A stretch of 64,000 nucleotides of DNA, taken from the NCBI GenBank assembly GCA_963796565.1, contig CAWCMA010000009.1, forward strand, positions 1-64,000, read 5' to 3'. Below, piece after piece: positions 16,828 to 25,541 of the stretch; position 1 is the stretch's first letter; each line of letters begins with the position of its first letter. The notes under the pieces are model-generated. The model did not search any database. It was not told where the DNA came from and saw only the letters and a list, made by a program, of their open reading frames with translations. A program made the translations under genes and the position numbers. This stretch comes from JAKAVN01 sp963796565 (GTDB lineage Bacteria > Desulfobacterota > Binatia > Binatales > Binataceae).

Positions 16828-18102
16828 ATGCCTGGTAGAAGGATTCATTTCGCGGTCATGGCGATCTTGATCTTTGCCATTCTCATCTCGCCGGCCCATG
16901 CGCACGCCGGCGATGATTCGAAAATCCCATCGCCGACCAACGCGAAGATCAAGCTGACGAATTTTCAAGCGGCCTCGGTCGTGATCGGACAGGTCAATTT
17001 CTCCGGAGGCTCTCCCAACCAGGGGATGGGCAATCCGACCGCCGATACAATTAGCGGCGGCTTTGGGCCCGCCGCCATTGGGCCGACGGGCGCGCTCTAT
17101 CTTAGCGATTACAGCAATCAACGCGTGCTCGGCTTCCTTGCAATTCCGTCGTCGAACGACGCGCCAGCGGATTTCGTGCTCGGCCAGCCGAACTTCACCT
17201 CGACCGGGGGCGGCAATGCGGCGAATCAGTTCGGCGGACCTCAGTCGCCGATCGTTTTCCAAAAGATGCTGTTGGTCTCTGATTTCTACGACAACCGTAT
17301 TCTCATATGGAAAAAGGCCCCCAAGTCAGATCAGATTGCGGCAAAGGTCGTGATCGGTCAGGCCAACTTCGGAACGCGGGACTCTGCGTGCACGGCGAAG
17401 GGCCTCAATGCCCCCGAAACGATCTCGGCGGCCGGAGGAAAGCTGGTCGTGGCCGATTCCAGCAACGCGCGCGTGCTTATTTTCAACCAGATTCCCACAA
17501 CCAATGGGCATAAGGCGAATATCGTGCTCGGCCAGGGCAACTTCACGACCTGCGTTACGCTCAATAACGGAAAAGGGGTTGAGGGTTCGCCGACCGCCGC
17601 GAACTTCAGCTATCCGGCCGGAGTGTGGACCGACGGTACCAAGCTGGTCGTCACCGACGAGGATGAAAATCGGGTTTTGATCTGGAAAAAGTTCCCGACC
17701 AAGAATTTTCAAAGAGCCGATATCGTGCTCGGACAGCCCAACTTCACTTCAGCCGTTGCTAACAACAACGGATCGAACGGGTCCGGACCGCCCAGCGCAA
17801 GGAATCTCAACATGCCATATGACGGCGTGTTCAGTAACGGCACCCAACTCTTCGTTGACGACCAGATGAACCAGCGAATACTGGTTTGGAACAAGTTTCC
17901 AACCAAGAATTTTGCGCCGGCCAATATCGTGCTCGGCCAGCCGAATTTCACCTGCCGAGTTCCGAACAACGACGGCACTGGATGCACTCAAGGCATTCCG
18001 TCCGCCAGCAATCTCCAGGATCCGACCGGAGTCGTTCAAATCAAAAACAAGCTTATCGTGACCGATGGCAATGCCCGATACCTGATTTATAACGGCTTGT
18101 AG
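16828..18102 (+). CDS. exported beta-propeller-like protein with VLGQxNF repeats
   Basis: A 424-residue secreted protein of NHL/YVTN-like character. It starts at ATG 16828, with GGGAGGA 7 nt upstream; an in-frame ATG at 16801 lacks one. A signal peptide (RRIHFAVMAILIFAILIS) ends at about AHA-GDD. The mature part has at least five units of the pattern NRVLIW or N-R-x-L-x-W, then a Pro-Thr-Lys-rich turn, then VLGQPNF or VIGQANF, about 60 residues apart. This suits blades of a beta-propeller, perhaps binding partners or ligands at the surface. No catalytic motif is seen. The upstream region carries repeat B and the 109-bp repeat. Confidence 0.75.
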   Translation: MPGRRIHFAVMAILIFAILISPAHAHAGDDSKIPSPTNAKIKLTNFQAASVVIGQVNFSGGSPNQGMGNPTADTISGGFGPAAIGPTGALYLSDYSNQRVLGFLAIPSSNDAPADFVLGQPNFTSTGGGNAANQFGGPQSPIVFQKMLLVSDFYDNRILIWKKAPKSDQIAAKVVIGQANFGTRDSACTAKGLNAPETISAAGGKLVVADSSNARVLIFNQIPTTNGHKANIVLGQGNFTTCVTLNNGKGVEGSPTAANFSYPAGVWTDGTKLVVTDEDENRVLIWKKFPTKNFQRADIVLGQPNFTSAVANNNGSNGSGPPSARNLNMPYDGVFSNGTQLFVDDQMNQRILVWNKFPTKNFAPANIVLGQPNFTCRVPNNDGTGCTQGIPSASNLQDPTGVVQIKNKLIVTDGNARYLIYNGL

Positions 18103-18188
18103 GAAGATCGCGGACGGCGTCGCCGGAGGTCTCAGGATTTCGACCCGCGAGTATCGCGCAGACTTTTTTCCGTTCATTCCGCGTTGTC

Positions 18189-18212
18189 CGTTTCATATGC
18201 AAATGCATAGTG
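18189..18212. repeat. short upstream repeat A, copy 2
   Basis: Matches 16598-16622 with two or three differences including a one-base gap. It lies 62 nt before the start of the next exported protein gene. Confidence 0.55.
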
Positions 18213-18273
18213 CGGTTCACGAAAATTAGTAAGTCACGAAGGTCAGTTAGGTTCAAACGTGAGAGGTATCGGT

Positions 18274-18786
18274 ATGCCTGGCCGGAAGACCATCGTTGTG
18301 TCCGCAGTGCTCGCCGTTGCGCTGCTCGGGTTCGAATCGGCGGCTCTGGCACAGCTCCTTGGTGGGCGACTCGGTTCGCGCGTGGAAAACCTGCGCGAGA
18401 AAATGTCGAACAAAAACACCTCGATTCACTACGATCCGTCGGTACTGGCGGTGGGCAACTCGCGGGAACAGGTCCTGGCGGCTTTTGGCGAGCCGAACGC
18501 CACCCAGGGCGAAGCGCAGACTCGCGAGGATGTCTACGCTTTTTACCCCGACGGTTCCAAGTTTGTGGATCCGCAAGTTGGCGCGGGCACGATTGCTGCC
18601 GCGGTCTTTACCGCCGGAATGTCGCTGGCGGTCCGGCAGGCAAAGATCATGGTCAAAGAGCATCAGATTACTCTGTACCGGGTGCACTATGATTCGCAGG
18701 GACTGATTAAATCGGTGAAAGTCGTTCCGCCCGAGATCGGTGGGACGCCCGCGCCCAACTCGACGCCGACGCGGTCGGCCTATTAG
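18274..18786 (+). CDS. exported SmpA/BamE-like small protein
   Basis: A 170-residue protein with a cleavable signal peptide (MPGRKTIVVSAVLAVALLG, cut after about AALA). The mature part contains VGNSREQVLAAFGEPN followed later by VYAFYPDG, the helix-turn-Gly-x-Pro pattern of the SmpA/OmlA (BamE) fold seen in many periplasmic proteins. A hydrophobic stretch at about residues 108-122 may be buried or membrane-interacting. I start at ATG 18274, preceded by GAGAGG, not the in-frame ATG at 18259. Function unknown; a lipid-facing periplasmic role is only a guess from the fold. Confidence 0.65.
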   Translation: MPGRKTIVVSAVLAVALLGFESAALAQLLGGRLGSRVENLREKMSNKNTSIHYDPSVLAVGNSREQVLAAFGEPNATQGEAQTREDVYAFYPDGSKFVDPQVGAGTIAAAVFTAGMSLAVRQAKIMVKEHQITLYRVHYDSQGLIKSVKVVPPEIGGTPAPNSTPTRSAY

Positions 18787-18842
18787 ACGGCTCGGGTAGC
18801 GCGGTCGCCAGGACGGCCGGTGTCGGGTGCGGTCCAGTCCAT

Positions 18843-18898
18843 CCCAAGTCAATCTGCCCAAATCAATCTGCCCAAATCAATATGCCCATATCAATCTG
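18843..18898. repeat. tandem repeat, 4 x 14 bp (CCCAAATCAATCTG)
   Basis: Four head-to-tail units with one to three changes each, in the intergenic region before the 19.05 kb gene. Repeat B copy 2 follows immediately, sharing the final G. No spacers, so not a CRISPR array. Confidence 0.85.
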
Positions 18899-18917
18899 TA
18901 GGACCAAGGTCCGGTGG
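18898..18917. repeat. short upstream repeat B, copy 2
   Basis: Identical 20-base match to 16663-16682, including the GGACC-AA-GGTCC inverted repeat, directly after the 14-bp tandem repeat. Confidence 0.7.
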
Positions 18918-19054
18918 AGTCAGTTCGGATACTTCCAATAGGCTGACTCTTACAAGCATTCGATAGGGAGCCGTATGGAGTTCTCAGCGAAATGTCCCTA
19001 CGAGCGACAAGCAAGCAGAGAAGGCACCACGAGACCGTGACCGAGTTAAGGACG

Positions 19055-19522
19055 ATGAGCGAGTTGAACACCACGAATGCAGGCCGCTATTGGAATCGGC
19101 GCGTGCTGCGCAGCGGGCGCAATCTGCTAGTAGTCCTGACGGCCGTCCTGATATCACTCACGTTGGCCGCGATTGCGCTGCCTCAGCCTGCCACGGACGC
19201 CAGCTCATCCAAGCAGGCCAAGGAAGTCGGGAAGCGCCGCGTCATCCCCGTGACGATCGGCAAGGGCGAGACCTACACGATAAGCGGTCTGGAAAAGGGC
19301 GCCAAGACCGACTCGAGGGCGGTCAAGAATCCCAACTCGCTTACCATCCAACCTCAACCATCGGGCGATATCGTATTGCTCGGCACCGAGGGCGGTAGCT
19401 GGAAGATCGATGCGACGCTCGCCACTGGCGAGAAGGTCACTTACGACGTGAAGGTCAAGGCGGAAGCGCCGCCGATCAATTCGCTCACTCCCGGCACCGC
19501 TCCGACGGCGATGGCTCCGTAA
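19055..19522 (+). CDS. exported protein with pilus-formation N-terminal (CpaC-N-like) domain
   Basis: A 155-residue protein with a long basic N-region and one hydrophobic segment (NLLVVLTAVLISLTLAAIAL), so exported or anchored. The mature part resembles the short beta domain at the N-terminus of CpaC/RcpA secretins: VTIGKGETYTISGLEKGA, then AVKNPNSLTIQ, then VLLGTEGGSWKI. Here it stands alone without a secretin domain. I place the start at ATG 19055; ATG 18992 is also in frame and gives 21 more residues. The role is unknown. No other pilus genes are nearby, so the domain match does not imply a pilus. Confidence 0.55.
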   Translation: MSELNTTNAGRYWNRRVLRSGRNLLVVLTAVLISLTLAAIALPQPATDASSSKQAKEVGKRRVIPVTIGKGETYTISGLEKGAKTDSRAVKNPNSLTIQPQPSGDIVLLGTEGGSWKIDATLATGEKVTYDVKVKAEAPPINSLTPGTAPTAMAP

Positions 19523-19547
19523 CGGCAGATCGTGGAAAAAACTACTT

Positions 19548-20378
19548 TTACCCGGGGAACATGAACGTCATCTGCACGCGGATAATCCACTGCGGTGCGC
19601 CGTCCGGGTACTTCAAAAGATCGTACCCGCCAACTTGAAGGCTCAACGCGCGGTCGCCGATCTGTAGCGTTTGGCCGACATCCGCGCCCGCCGGAAGGAC
19701 CCACGCGTTGGCCATGTTGGCGGTCCAGTCGTAAGTGATGGCGGGATCGCACTGGACCGACCATCCGCTCTCGAAGTTGTAACTTACCAACGGTTCGATA
19801 TAGGTCTGGTTGACGCTCCCGCGATTGCGATTGCCCGCGAACGACAACAGCTGGTACGTCAGGATCGCGTTGAACCACGGACCTTTCGAGTATAGGAGCG
19901 CTGCCGTCGGCCCCGCCGACCATCTGCCGGTCCCCAATTCCTTGCTGGTGGCACTGGGGAATTGGAAAATCGGCCCCGCTCCCCAAAACCACGCGCTCGC
20001 CTTGTCCGGTGTCAGAAAAAAGGAAGTTTGCAGATCTTGAAGACCGAACTGCTCGTGTGGGCTGGGCGAGTAAGTCACATTCAAGCTCGGTCTGGCGATC
20101 AGATCCCAATCTGCGTTCAGCGATATTGGCAGCACGGGCTGGATGTTCAGGCTTTCTCCAACATCATGGCGTGATCCGACGCCAAACCCGGTGGTGAATT
20201 GAAATGGCACCTTGATGAAACTCGCCACCGGATTCTTTGTGGCCTTCGACAGATCCTGAAGCGTGGCGGCGTCGATGGTGGGTGGCGGCAAAATCGAGTC
20301 CTGCGCCCGAGCCGACGCCGCTATCGCGACGCTCAGGAGCGTACCGAGAAGAGCAAGTATAATCTCTCGTTTCAACAT
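19548..20378 (-). CDS. outer-membrane transporter-like beta-barrel (phenol MetA-pathway family)
   Basis: A 276-residue exported protein: a signal peptide (MLKREIILALLGTLLSVAIA, cut after ASARA) followed by alternating hydrophobic/polar strands rich in aromatic girdle residues, for example NADWDLIARPSLNVTY and WFWGAGPIFQF. It ends VQMTFMFPG with a terminal-strand pattern. The pattern matches the family named for a putative phenol-degradation outer-membrane protein, often mis-annotated as neuromedin U. It probably forms a channel or structural barrel. It lies 18 nt downstream of the cupredoxin gene and is likely cotranscribed with it. The substrate is unknown. Confidence 0.72.
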   Translation of the reverse strand: MLKREIILALLGTLLSVAIAASARAQDSILPPPTIDAATLQDLSKATKNPVASFIKVPFQFTTGFGVGSRHDVGESLNIQPVLPISLNADWDLIARPSLNVTYSPSPHEQFGLQDLQTSFFLTPDKASAWFWGAGPIFQFPSATSKELGTGRWSAGPTAALLYSKGPWFNAILTYQLLSFAGNRNRGSVNQTYIEPLVSYNFESGWSVQCDPAITYDWTANMANAWVLPAGADVGQTLQIGDRALSLQVGGYDLLKYPDGAPQWIIRVQMTFMFPG

Positions 20379-20396
20379 GCGCGCCGAGCGCCTGGT

Positions 20397-21026
20397 TCAT
20401 CGCGGCGGCAGCACCAGCATCTGGCCGTTCATCTCAGGCTGATGTACGGCGCATCGGAAGGCGAAGAGACCTTCGCGATGGAACGTATAGATATACGAAG
20501 TCTTCGAGAGCGGCGCGAGCCGCAGATGCATCAGCGCGTGGCCCGCGCGATCCTCGATCATAAAATCATGCTCGTCGTCGGGCTGCAGGTTCCACAGCGT
20601 TATCCGGGTCGGCTCGTCGCGATGAACCGCGATAAAGCTGGGCGAGAAAGCGTAGACCTCGCCGAAGTGCTCGATGGTCGACTTGGGTCCCGTCTCCTTC
20701 ACCGCGACGGCTTCGGTGAGCACGACAATGTTCGCGGCGGCGGTAGTGCTACCGCCCGTAACCGTCACGATTTTCGAGGCAGCGGCGTCGGGCATGAAAT
20801 AGCGCGCGGCATTCGCCGCCCCAGACATCTTGTTGCCTGTCTGCGTGTTGCTGGCCGCGCGCGCGGGCGACACGGATGCAAGCAGGGCTGCCGTGGCGCA
20901 GACGACCGCCCGAGATGCTCGCAGGGGACGGTTCGAGCGCCGAAGAAAGTTCGAGCGCCGAAGAAAGTTCGGGCGCCGATGAAAGTTCGGGCGCCGATGA
21001 AAGGATGAGTCGCAGTGCTGGGGCAT
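20397..21026 (-). CDS. exported cupredoxin-domain copper protein with a repeated N-terminus
   Basis: A 209-residue protein. The C-terminal half is a cupredoxin: the first copper-ligand His is in DDEHDFMIED, and the C-terminal ligands are in FRCAVHQPEMNG (Cys, His and Met in the CxxHxxxxM spacing), giving a type 1 copper site. A signal peptide (VVCATAALLASVSPARA) precedes it. Before that is an unusual basic stretch of four 6-residue repeats (RRPNFH/RRSNFL type) encoded by an 18-bp tandem DNA repeat. TAAGGA 6 nt before ATG 21026 supports the long start, so the repeat seems translated. It probably acts in periplasmic electron transfer or copper handling, cotranscribed with the downstream barrel gene. 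Confidence 0.78.
   Translation of the reverse strand: MPQHCDSSFHRRPNFHRRPNFLRRSNFLRRSNRPLRASRAVVCATAALLASVSPARAASNTQTGNKMSGAANAARYFMPDAAASKIVTVTGGSTTAAANIVVLTEAVAVKETGPKSTIEHFGEVYAFSPSFIAVHRDEPTRITLWNLQPDDEHDFMIEDRAGHALMHLRLAPLSKTSYIYTFHREGLFAFRCAVHQPEMNGQMLVLPPR
20931..21002. repeat. tandem repeat, 4 x 18 bp, inside the cupredoxin N-terminus
   Basis: Two copies of GTTCGAGCGCCGAAGAAA then two of GTTCGGGCGCCGATGAAA. As 18 is a multiple of 3, the repeat keeps frame and encodes the basic hexapeptide array upstream of the signal peptide core. Confidence 0.95.
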
Positions 21027-21101
21027 ACGTATTCCTTACGTGGCGGCGGGCGCCTCGACGACCATCGTGTTGCGGTCGGGATCCGGCTAGGATTTTAAAC
21101 G

Positions 21102-22046
21102 ATGCCGAATGATTTTCGCACGCCGGGCGCGCGACGTCTCGTGCTGGTGACGGGCGGCGCCGGCTTTATCGGGTCGCATCTGGCCGACGCGCTGCTCGAG
21201 CACGGACTCATGGTCCGTGTGATCGATAACCTGAGCACCGGCAGCCGTCAAAACGTCAACTCGCGGGCCGAGCTGGTCGAGGCGGATATCCGCGAGCGCG
21301 CGGCGATCGAGCCGGCCTTCGCCGGCGTCGATTGCGTCTTTCATACGTCGGCGCTGCCGCGCGTGGGACTGTCGATCGAACGACCTCTGGAGACTCATCT
21401 GGTCAACGTGGTTGGCACCCTCAACGTGCTGCTGGCGGCGCGCGCGGCGGGCGTGCGACGCGTTGTTTACTCGGGCTCGTCCTCGATCTATGGCGAGCAG
21501 CCACAATCGCCGCTCAGCGAACCAATGAGGCCCAATCCGCTCAGCCCCTATGCGTTGCAGAAGCTGATGGGCGAGGAATACGTGCGGATGTTCCATCGTC
21601 TGTATGGGCTGGGAGCGCTCTCGCTGCGTTACTTCAGCGTATACGGCCCGCGGATGGACCTGGAGGGGGCGTACGCGACGGTTATTGGAGCGTTCATGCG
21701 CGCGCGGCGCGAGGGGCGGCCGCTCGAGGTTCGTGGCGACGGCGAGCAGCGGCGCGATTTCACCCACGTGCGCGACGTGGTGCGGGCGAACCTGGCCGCG
21801 ATGGACTGTGCGCTGGAAGATGGGAGCGCGATCAACGTCGGGCGTGGCAAGGCGCTCAGCGTCAACCGAATCGCGGAGTTGATTGGTGGCCCGCGGGTCA
21901 ACGTCGCGCCGCGGCCGGGCGAGCCGCGCGACACGTTGGCCGACCTTGCGCGCTGCCGCGCGATCCTCGGATGGAGTCCCGAAGTCGATACGGAAGACGG
22001 CGTGCGCGAGCTGATGCAGCTACACGGGCTGTCGCCCGGCGGATGA
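21102..22046 (+). CDS. NAD-dependent sugar epimerase/dehydratase (extended SDR)
   Basis: A 314-residue extended short-chain dehydrogenase acting on nucleotide sugars (UDP-glucose 4-epimerase-like). It has TGGAGFIGSHL for NAD binding at the N-terminus, VFHTSALPRVG, the catalytic Ser-rich SGSSSIYG, and YALQK (Tyr and Lys near residues 150 and 154). RYFSVYGPR and RRDFTHVRDVV complete the substrate site. The length suits a single-subunit epimerase. It is divergent to the cupredoxin operon (75 bp shared upstream region) and convergent, 4 bp apart, with the CoA transferase gene. The exact nucleotide sugar cannot be read. Confidence 0.9.
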   Translation: MPNDFRTPGARRLVLVTGGAGFIGSHLADALLEHGLMVRVIDNLSTGSRQNVNSRAELVEADIRERAAIEPAFAGVDCVFHTSALPRVGLSIERPLETHLVNVVGTLNVLLAARAAGVRRVVYSGSSSIYGEQPQSPLSEPMRPNPLSPYALQKLMGEEYVRMFHRLYGLGALSLRYFSVYGPRMDLEGAYATVIGAFMRARREGRPLEVRGDGEQRRDFTHVRDVVRANLAAMDCALEDGSAINVGRGKALSVNRIAELIGGPRVNVAPRPGEPRDTLADLARCRAILGWSPEVDTEDGVRELMQLHGLSPGG

Positions 22047-22050
22047 ATCC

Positions 22051-23277
22051 TCAGTAGGGCTTGCTGATCAGCACGCGCTGGTCTTTAAGCGTGGCGATTC
22101 GCTCGTCGGGATAGCCGAGGTATTTGCGCAGGATCAGCTCGTTATGTTCGCCGAGCAGCGGCGCCTGCAGATCGGCCGGGCTCGGAAATCCCGAGAATCG
22201 AATGGGGAAGCCGGGAACCTTGAGGTCGCCCAATACGCGATCGTGCACCTCGGCGACCGTGCCACGCTCGCGCAGGTGCGGATGATTCATCGCCTCCTCG
22301 AGCGTGCGAATCGGCGCGACCGGGATACGCGCCGCGCGCATCACTTCCAGCGATTTTTCGTCGTCGGGCATCGAGGCCAGCCAGGCCTCGACCACTTCGG
22401 TCACGGCGTCGCGGTTTTTGACCCGCGCCGCAAGCTCGGCGAAGCGGGGGTCGCGCGCGAGTTCCGGATGGCCCATCGCCTCGCAGAACTGCGCCCAATG
22501 ACGATCCATCCAGGCCATGATGATGAAGTAAATCTTGCGGCCCTTGAAAACCCCGCAGGGGCTGAGCCCCGGATAGTAGCGGCCGGAACGCTCGATTCGC
22601 GCGGTCCCGCCGCTCGCCGAGAACAGTTCCAGGCCCATGTCCTGGTAGCCGAAGTAGGAGTCGAGCAGCGAGACGTCGATGTACTGGCCGACCCCGGAGC
22701 GCTCGCGATAGAGCAGCGCGCACGCGATCGCGCCCATCCCGTGCACGCCCGTGCTGACGTCGCCGATGGCCATCAGCGGAATCATCGGCGGTCCGTCCTG
22801 GTCGCCGATAAGTCCCGTGACGCCGGCGTAGGCCTGGCCGATCAAGTCGAAGCCGGGATCTTCCGCAAGCGGTCCTGTCTGGCCAAAGGTCGAAACCGAG
22901 CACATCACGATACGCGGATTGAGCTTGCTCACTTCGGGATAGTCGAAGCCCAGCCGCGCGATCGCGCCGGGAGCGAAATTCTCGACCAGGACGTCGACCT
23001 GCTTGACCAACTCGCGCAGGATCGCGACGCCCTCGGGATGGCGCGCGTCGAGGCAGAGGCTCATCTTGCCCAGGTTGTGCTGGACGTAGTAGCCGCTGCG
23101 GTTGTCGCGCACGTAAGGGATGAGTCGCGAACGGTCGCCGTCGGGCGCGAGTTCGACCTTGATAACCTCGGCGCCCATCGTGGCCATCAGTCGCGTCACC
23201 GTCGGGCCGGCGACGAATTGGGTGAAATCCAGGACCTTGTAACCGTCGAGCACGTGTCGGAATTGACCTGTAGCCAT
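22051..23277 (-). CDS. CaiB/BaiF family CoA transferase
   Basis: A 408-residue family III CoA transferase that moves CoA between carboxylic acids. It opens VLDFTQFVAGPTVTRLMATM, continues GAEVIKVELAPDGDRSR and NLGKMSLCLDARHPEG, with the catalytic Asp in AIGDVSTGVHGMGAIA. The C-terminal RIPVAPIRTLEEAMNHPHLR is the family's standard second-domain segment. It occurs alone, so its acyl substrate is not shown. In such soil lineages multiple paralogues serve fatty, terpenoid or aromatic acid degradation. Start ATG 23277. Confidence 0.9.
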   Translation of the reverse strand: MATGQFRHVLDGYKVLDFTQFVAGPTVTRLMATMGAEVIKVELAPDGDRSRLIPYVRDNRSGYYVQHNLGKMSLCLDARHPEGVAILRELVKQVDVLVENFAPGAIARLGFDYPEVSKLNPRIVMCSVSTFGQTGPLAEDPGFDLIGQAYAGVTGLIGDQDGPPMIPLMAIGDVSTGVHGMGAIACALLYRERSGVGQYIDVSLLDSYFGYQDMGLELFSASGGTARIERSGRYYPGLSPCGVFKGRKIYFIIMAWMDRHWAQFCEAMGHPELARDPRFAELAARVKNRDAVTEVVEAWLASMPDDEKSLEVMRAARIPVAPIRTLEEAMNHPHLRERGTVAEVHDRVLGDLKVPGFPIRFSGFPSPADLQAPLLGEHNELILRKYLGYPDERIATLKDQRVLISKPY

Positions 23278-23391
23278 CGATTACTCTCCGGGCGAGGGCG
23301 CGCTGGTGCGATGAAAGTGCTGTAGCAAGCAGCGCGCGCGCTTCGCAAGTGCGCGCGTGCCGCAAATGGCTGGCGACGGGTCGATGTCCAA

Positions 23392-23416
23392 GGTGAGCGG
23401 CGGCCCGCCGCTCACC
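23392..23416 (-). terminator. GC-rich hairpin downstream of the permease
   Basis: An 11-bp perfect stem GGTGAGCGGCG / CGCCGCTCACC with loop GCC, 29 nt past the permease stop. No T run. A second 10-bp imperfect stem with loop CGC lies at 23333-23357. Probably a 3'-end structure for the permease transcript. Confidence 0.5.
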
Positions 23417-23444
23417 CGCGCGCAAAGTGCGGCAGGCGCTCGCG

Positions 23445-25541
23445 CTAGGCCGCCTGCGGTCGGACCATCCCGCTCTCGCTCCGCGACGCCGATGCCGCCG
23501 GTAGCACGCGTACCGGCAGGATCACCAGGCTCAGCCCGTGCACCTGCAGCCAGTTCTGCAACTCGAGCGCGGTGTGGTTGTGCAGGAAGCGGCTGATGAA
23601 GCCTTCCAGTTCAGCCTCGAAGATGAGCTTGCCGGCGAAGAACACGGCTTGCGGGAATTCGTGCGCGACGTCGAGGCACAGCTTGCGCAGTTCCGCGACG
23701 ACGTCAGGTCCGATACTGACACGCAGCTCGGAATGTAGCCCCAGGTCGGCGGCGAAACGGCAGTACTCGCTCAGATCGTCGGCCACCTGTTGTTCGAGCT
23801 GCTTAACCTCTTCGGGCCCCTTCATCCGCGAGGATTCGACTTCACCGACGCCGACGAAGATCACGTTACGGTACTGATTGCGAAACAGCCGGCGCAGCGT
23901 CAGCAAAGTGGCCAGGCCCAGGCCGTTGAACCCGTTGACCAGCAGCACCGCGGTCGGTGCAGTGTGATCGTACTGCTCGGGTGGGCTTTCCTTGACGGCG
24001 AAGATCTCGGGCAGGATATCGGCCTCGAGCTGTTCGATCGCACGGCTGATGTACCGATAATGATGGCGCACCAGGTAGCACAGGGCGACCAGCGCGCCGG
24101 TTATCACGACCGTCACCCAGCCGCCCTCGTCGAACTTCAGCGTGACCGTGAGCATCAGGATAAGTGCCGTGAACGAGCAGCCCACACCGTTAATCGCGAG
24201 CTTGCGCCGCCAGTTCGGCTCGCGCCCGCGTTCCTGCCACCAGTGCACGCTCATCCCGAGCTGCGAGAGCGTGAACGTGACGAACACGTTGATCGCGTAG
24301 AGCACCACCAGCAAATCGACCCGCGCATGCGTGAACACCAGGATCGCGATCGCCGCGAGGCCCATCGCGAACACTCCGTCCTGGGTCACCAGGCGGGAGC
24401 TGAGCTGCGAGAAGCGGCGCGGCAGCCAGCGATCCACCGCCATCGTCGCCAGCACCCGCGGCCCGTCGATGAAACCGGTCTGCGCGGCGACGAACAGCAA
24501 CGCGCCCTCGGTTATGAGGGTGAAGGTGACGATAGGCACCCCGATCGGCAGGCCGAACAGCTTCCAGTTGTTGGCCACGTGCTCGAACAGCACCGCGTTG
24601 AGCGTCTGGCCGTGCATCGGGGCGACGTCGAACAGCAGGTAGCAGACCATGATGCCGCCGGCCAGTCCGGCCAGCGACACGGCCATATAGAGCATCGTGC
24701 GCTTGCCGGTCGCCGTGCGCGGCTCGCGCAGGATCGGCAGACCGTTGCTGACCGCCTCGATTCCGGTGTAAGTGCCGGCGCCCATGCTGTAGGCACGGAA
24801 GAAGATGATTGCCAGCGCCAGCACGCCAATCGTGCTGACGCCACTATGCACCTGGTTGATGGCGTCGCGGGTGATCGCGGGCAGTTCCGGGCTCCTTATA
24901 AGGAGCGCGTAGCCGACCAGCCAGATGTGCATTACCACGAAGGCCACGAAGATCGGCAGCAGCGAAAGCACCGATTCCTTGACCCCCCGCAGATTCATCC
25001 CGACCATCAGCACGACCACCACCAGGCAGACCCAGAACTTCAGCCACAGCCAGTTGGTCGGCATGAAACTGAAGATGGCGTCGGCGCCGCTCGCGATCGA
25101 GATCGCGATGGTCAAAACGTAGTCGACCACCAGCGCGCATCCCGAAGCCAGCCCCGGATAGGGCCCCAACAGCTTGGTCGCCACCAGGTAACCGCCGCCG
25201 CCCGACGGAAACAGGTCGATGGTTTGCGAGTACGAGGCCGAGATGATGAAGACGGTGAGCGCCGTCATTACGGCCAGGAACACCGCCAGGTACTGATCGT
25301 GGCCGAGCGCGAGAAAAGCCTCTTCGGGGCCGTAACACGACGAACTCAATCCGTCGGAGCCCAGACCGACCCAGGCCAAAAACGCGATCAACGAAAGGGT
25401 GTGGAAGATTCCGGGATCGCGAACGTCGCGCGGCGGTCCGATAATGACGTCGGTGAGAGTGCGTTTGCCACCGCCATTTTTCGCGTCGCTGACCGTGCGC
25501 TTGGTGCCGTCCGGGCCGTCGCCGCTGGATTGTGTACCCAT
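23445..25541 (-). CDS. large APC-superfamily transporter with C-terminal cytosolic domain (KimA-like)
   Basis: A 698-residue inner-membrane transporter with about 12 helices followed by a roughly 200-residue soluble domain. The core includes SYSQTIDLFPSGGGGYLVA, ALVVDYVLTIAISIASGADA and YTGIEAVSNGLPILREPRT, the pattern of the KimA/YdaO potassium importers and close amino-acid permeases. The C-terminal domain (from about TAVLLVNGFNGLGLATLL) has an alternating alpha/beta character like a universal-stress or nucleotide-binding domain. KimA homologues are regulated by c-di-AMP in Firmicutes; nothing here proves that. It lies 98 nt after folD on the same strand. Potassium or amino acid uptake is probable. 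Confidence 0.78.
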   Translation of the reverse strand: MGTQSSGDGPDGTKRTVSDAKNGGGKRTLTDVIIGPPRDVRDPGIFHTLSLIAFLAWVGLGSDGLSSSCYGPEEAFLALGHDQYLAVFLAVMTALTVFIISASYSQTIDLFPSGGGGYLVATKLLGPYPGLASGCALVVDYVLTIAISIASGADAIFSFMPTNWLWLKFWVCLVVVVLMVGMNLRGVKESVLSLLPIFVAFVVMHIWLVGYALLIRSPELPAITRDAINQVHSGVSTIGVLALAIIFFRAYSMGAGTYTGIEAVSNGLPILREPRTATGKRTMLYMAVSLAGLAGGIMVCYLLFDVAPMHGQTLNAVLFEHVANNWKLFGLPIGVPIVTFTLITEGALLFVAAQTGFIDGPRVLATMAVDRWLPRRFSQLSSRLVTQDGVFAMGLAAIAILVFTHARVDLLVVLYAINVFVTFTLSQLGMSVHWWQERGREPNWRRKLAINGVGCSFTALILMLTVTLKFDEGGWVTVVITGALVALCYLVRHHYRYISRAIEQLEADILPEIFAVKESPPEQYDHTAPTAVLLVNGFNGLGLATLLTLRRLFRNQYRNVIFVGVGEVESSRMKGPEEVKQLEQQVADDLSEYCRFAADLGLHSELRVSIGPDVVAELRKLCLDVAHEFPQAVFFAGKLIFEAELEGFISRFLHNHTALELQNWLQVHGLSLVILPVRVLPAASASRSESGMVRPQAA

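Noticed and set aside
18843..18898. CRISPR array
   Set aside because: Units are contiguous with no spacers and only 14 bp long.
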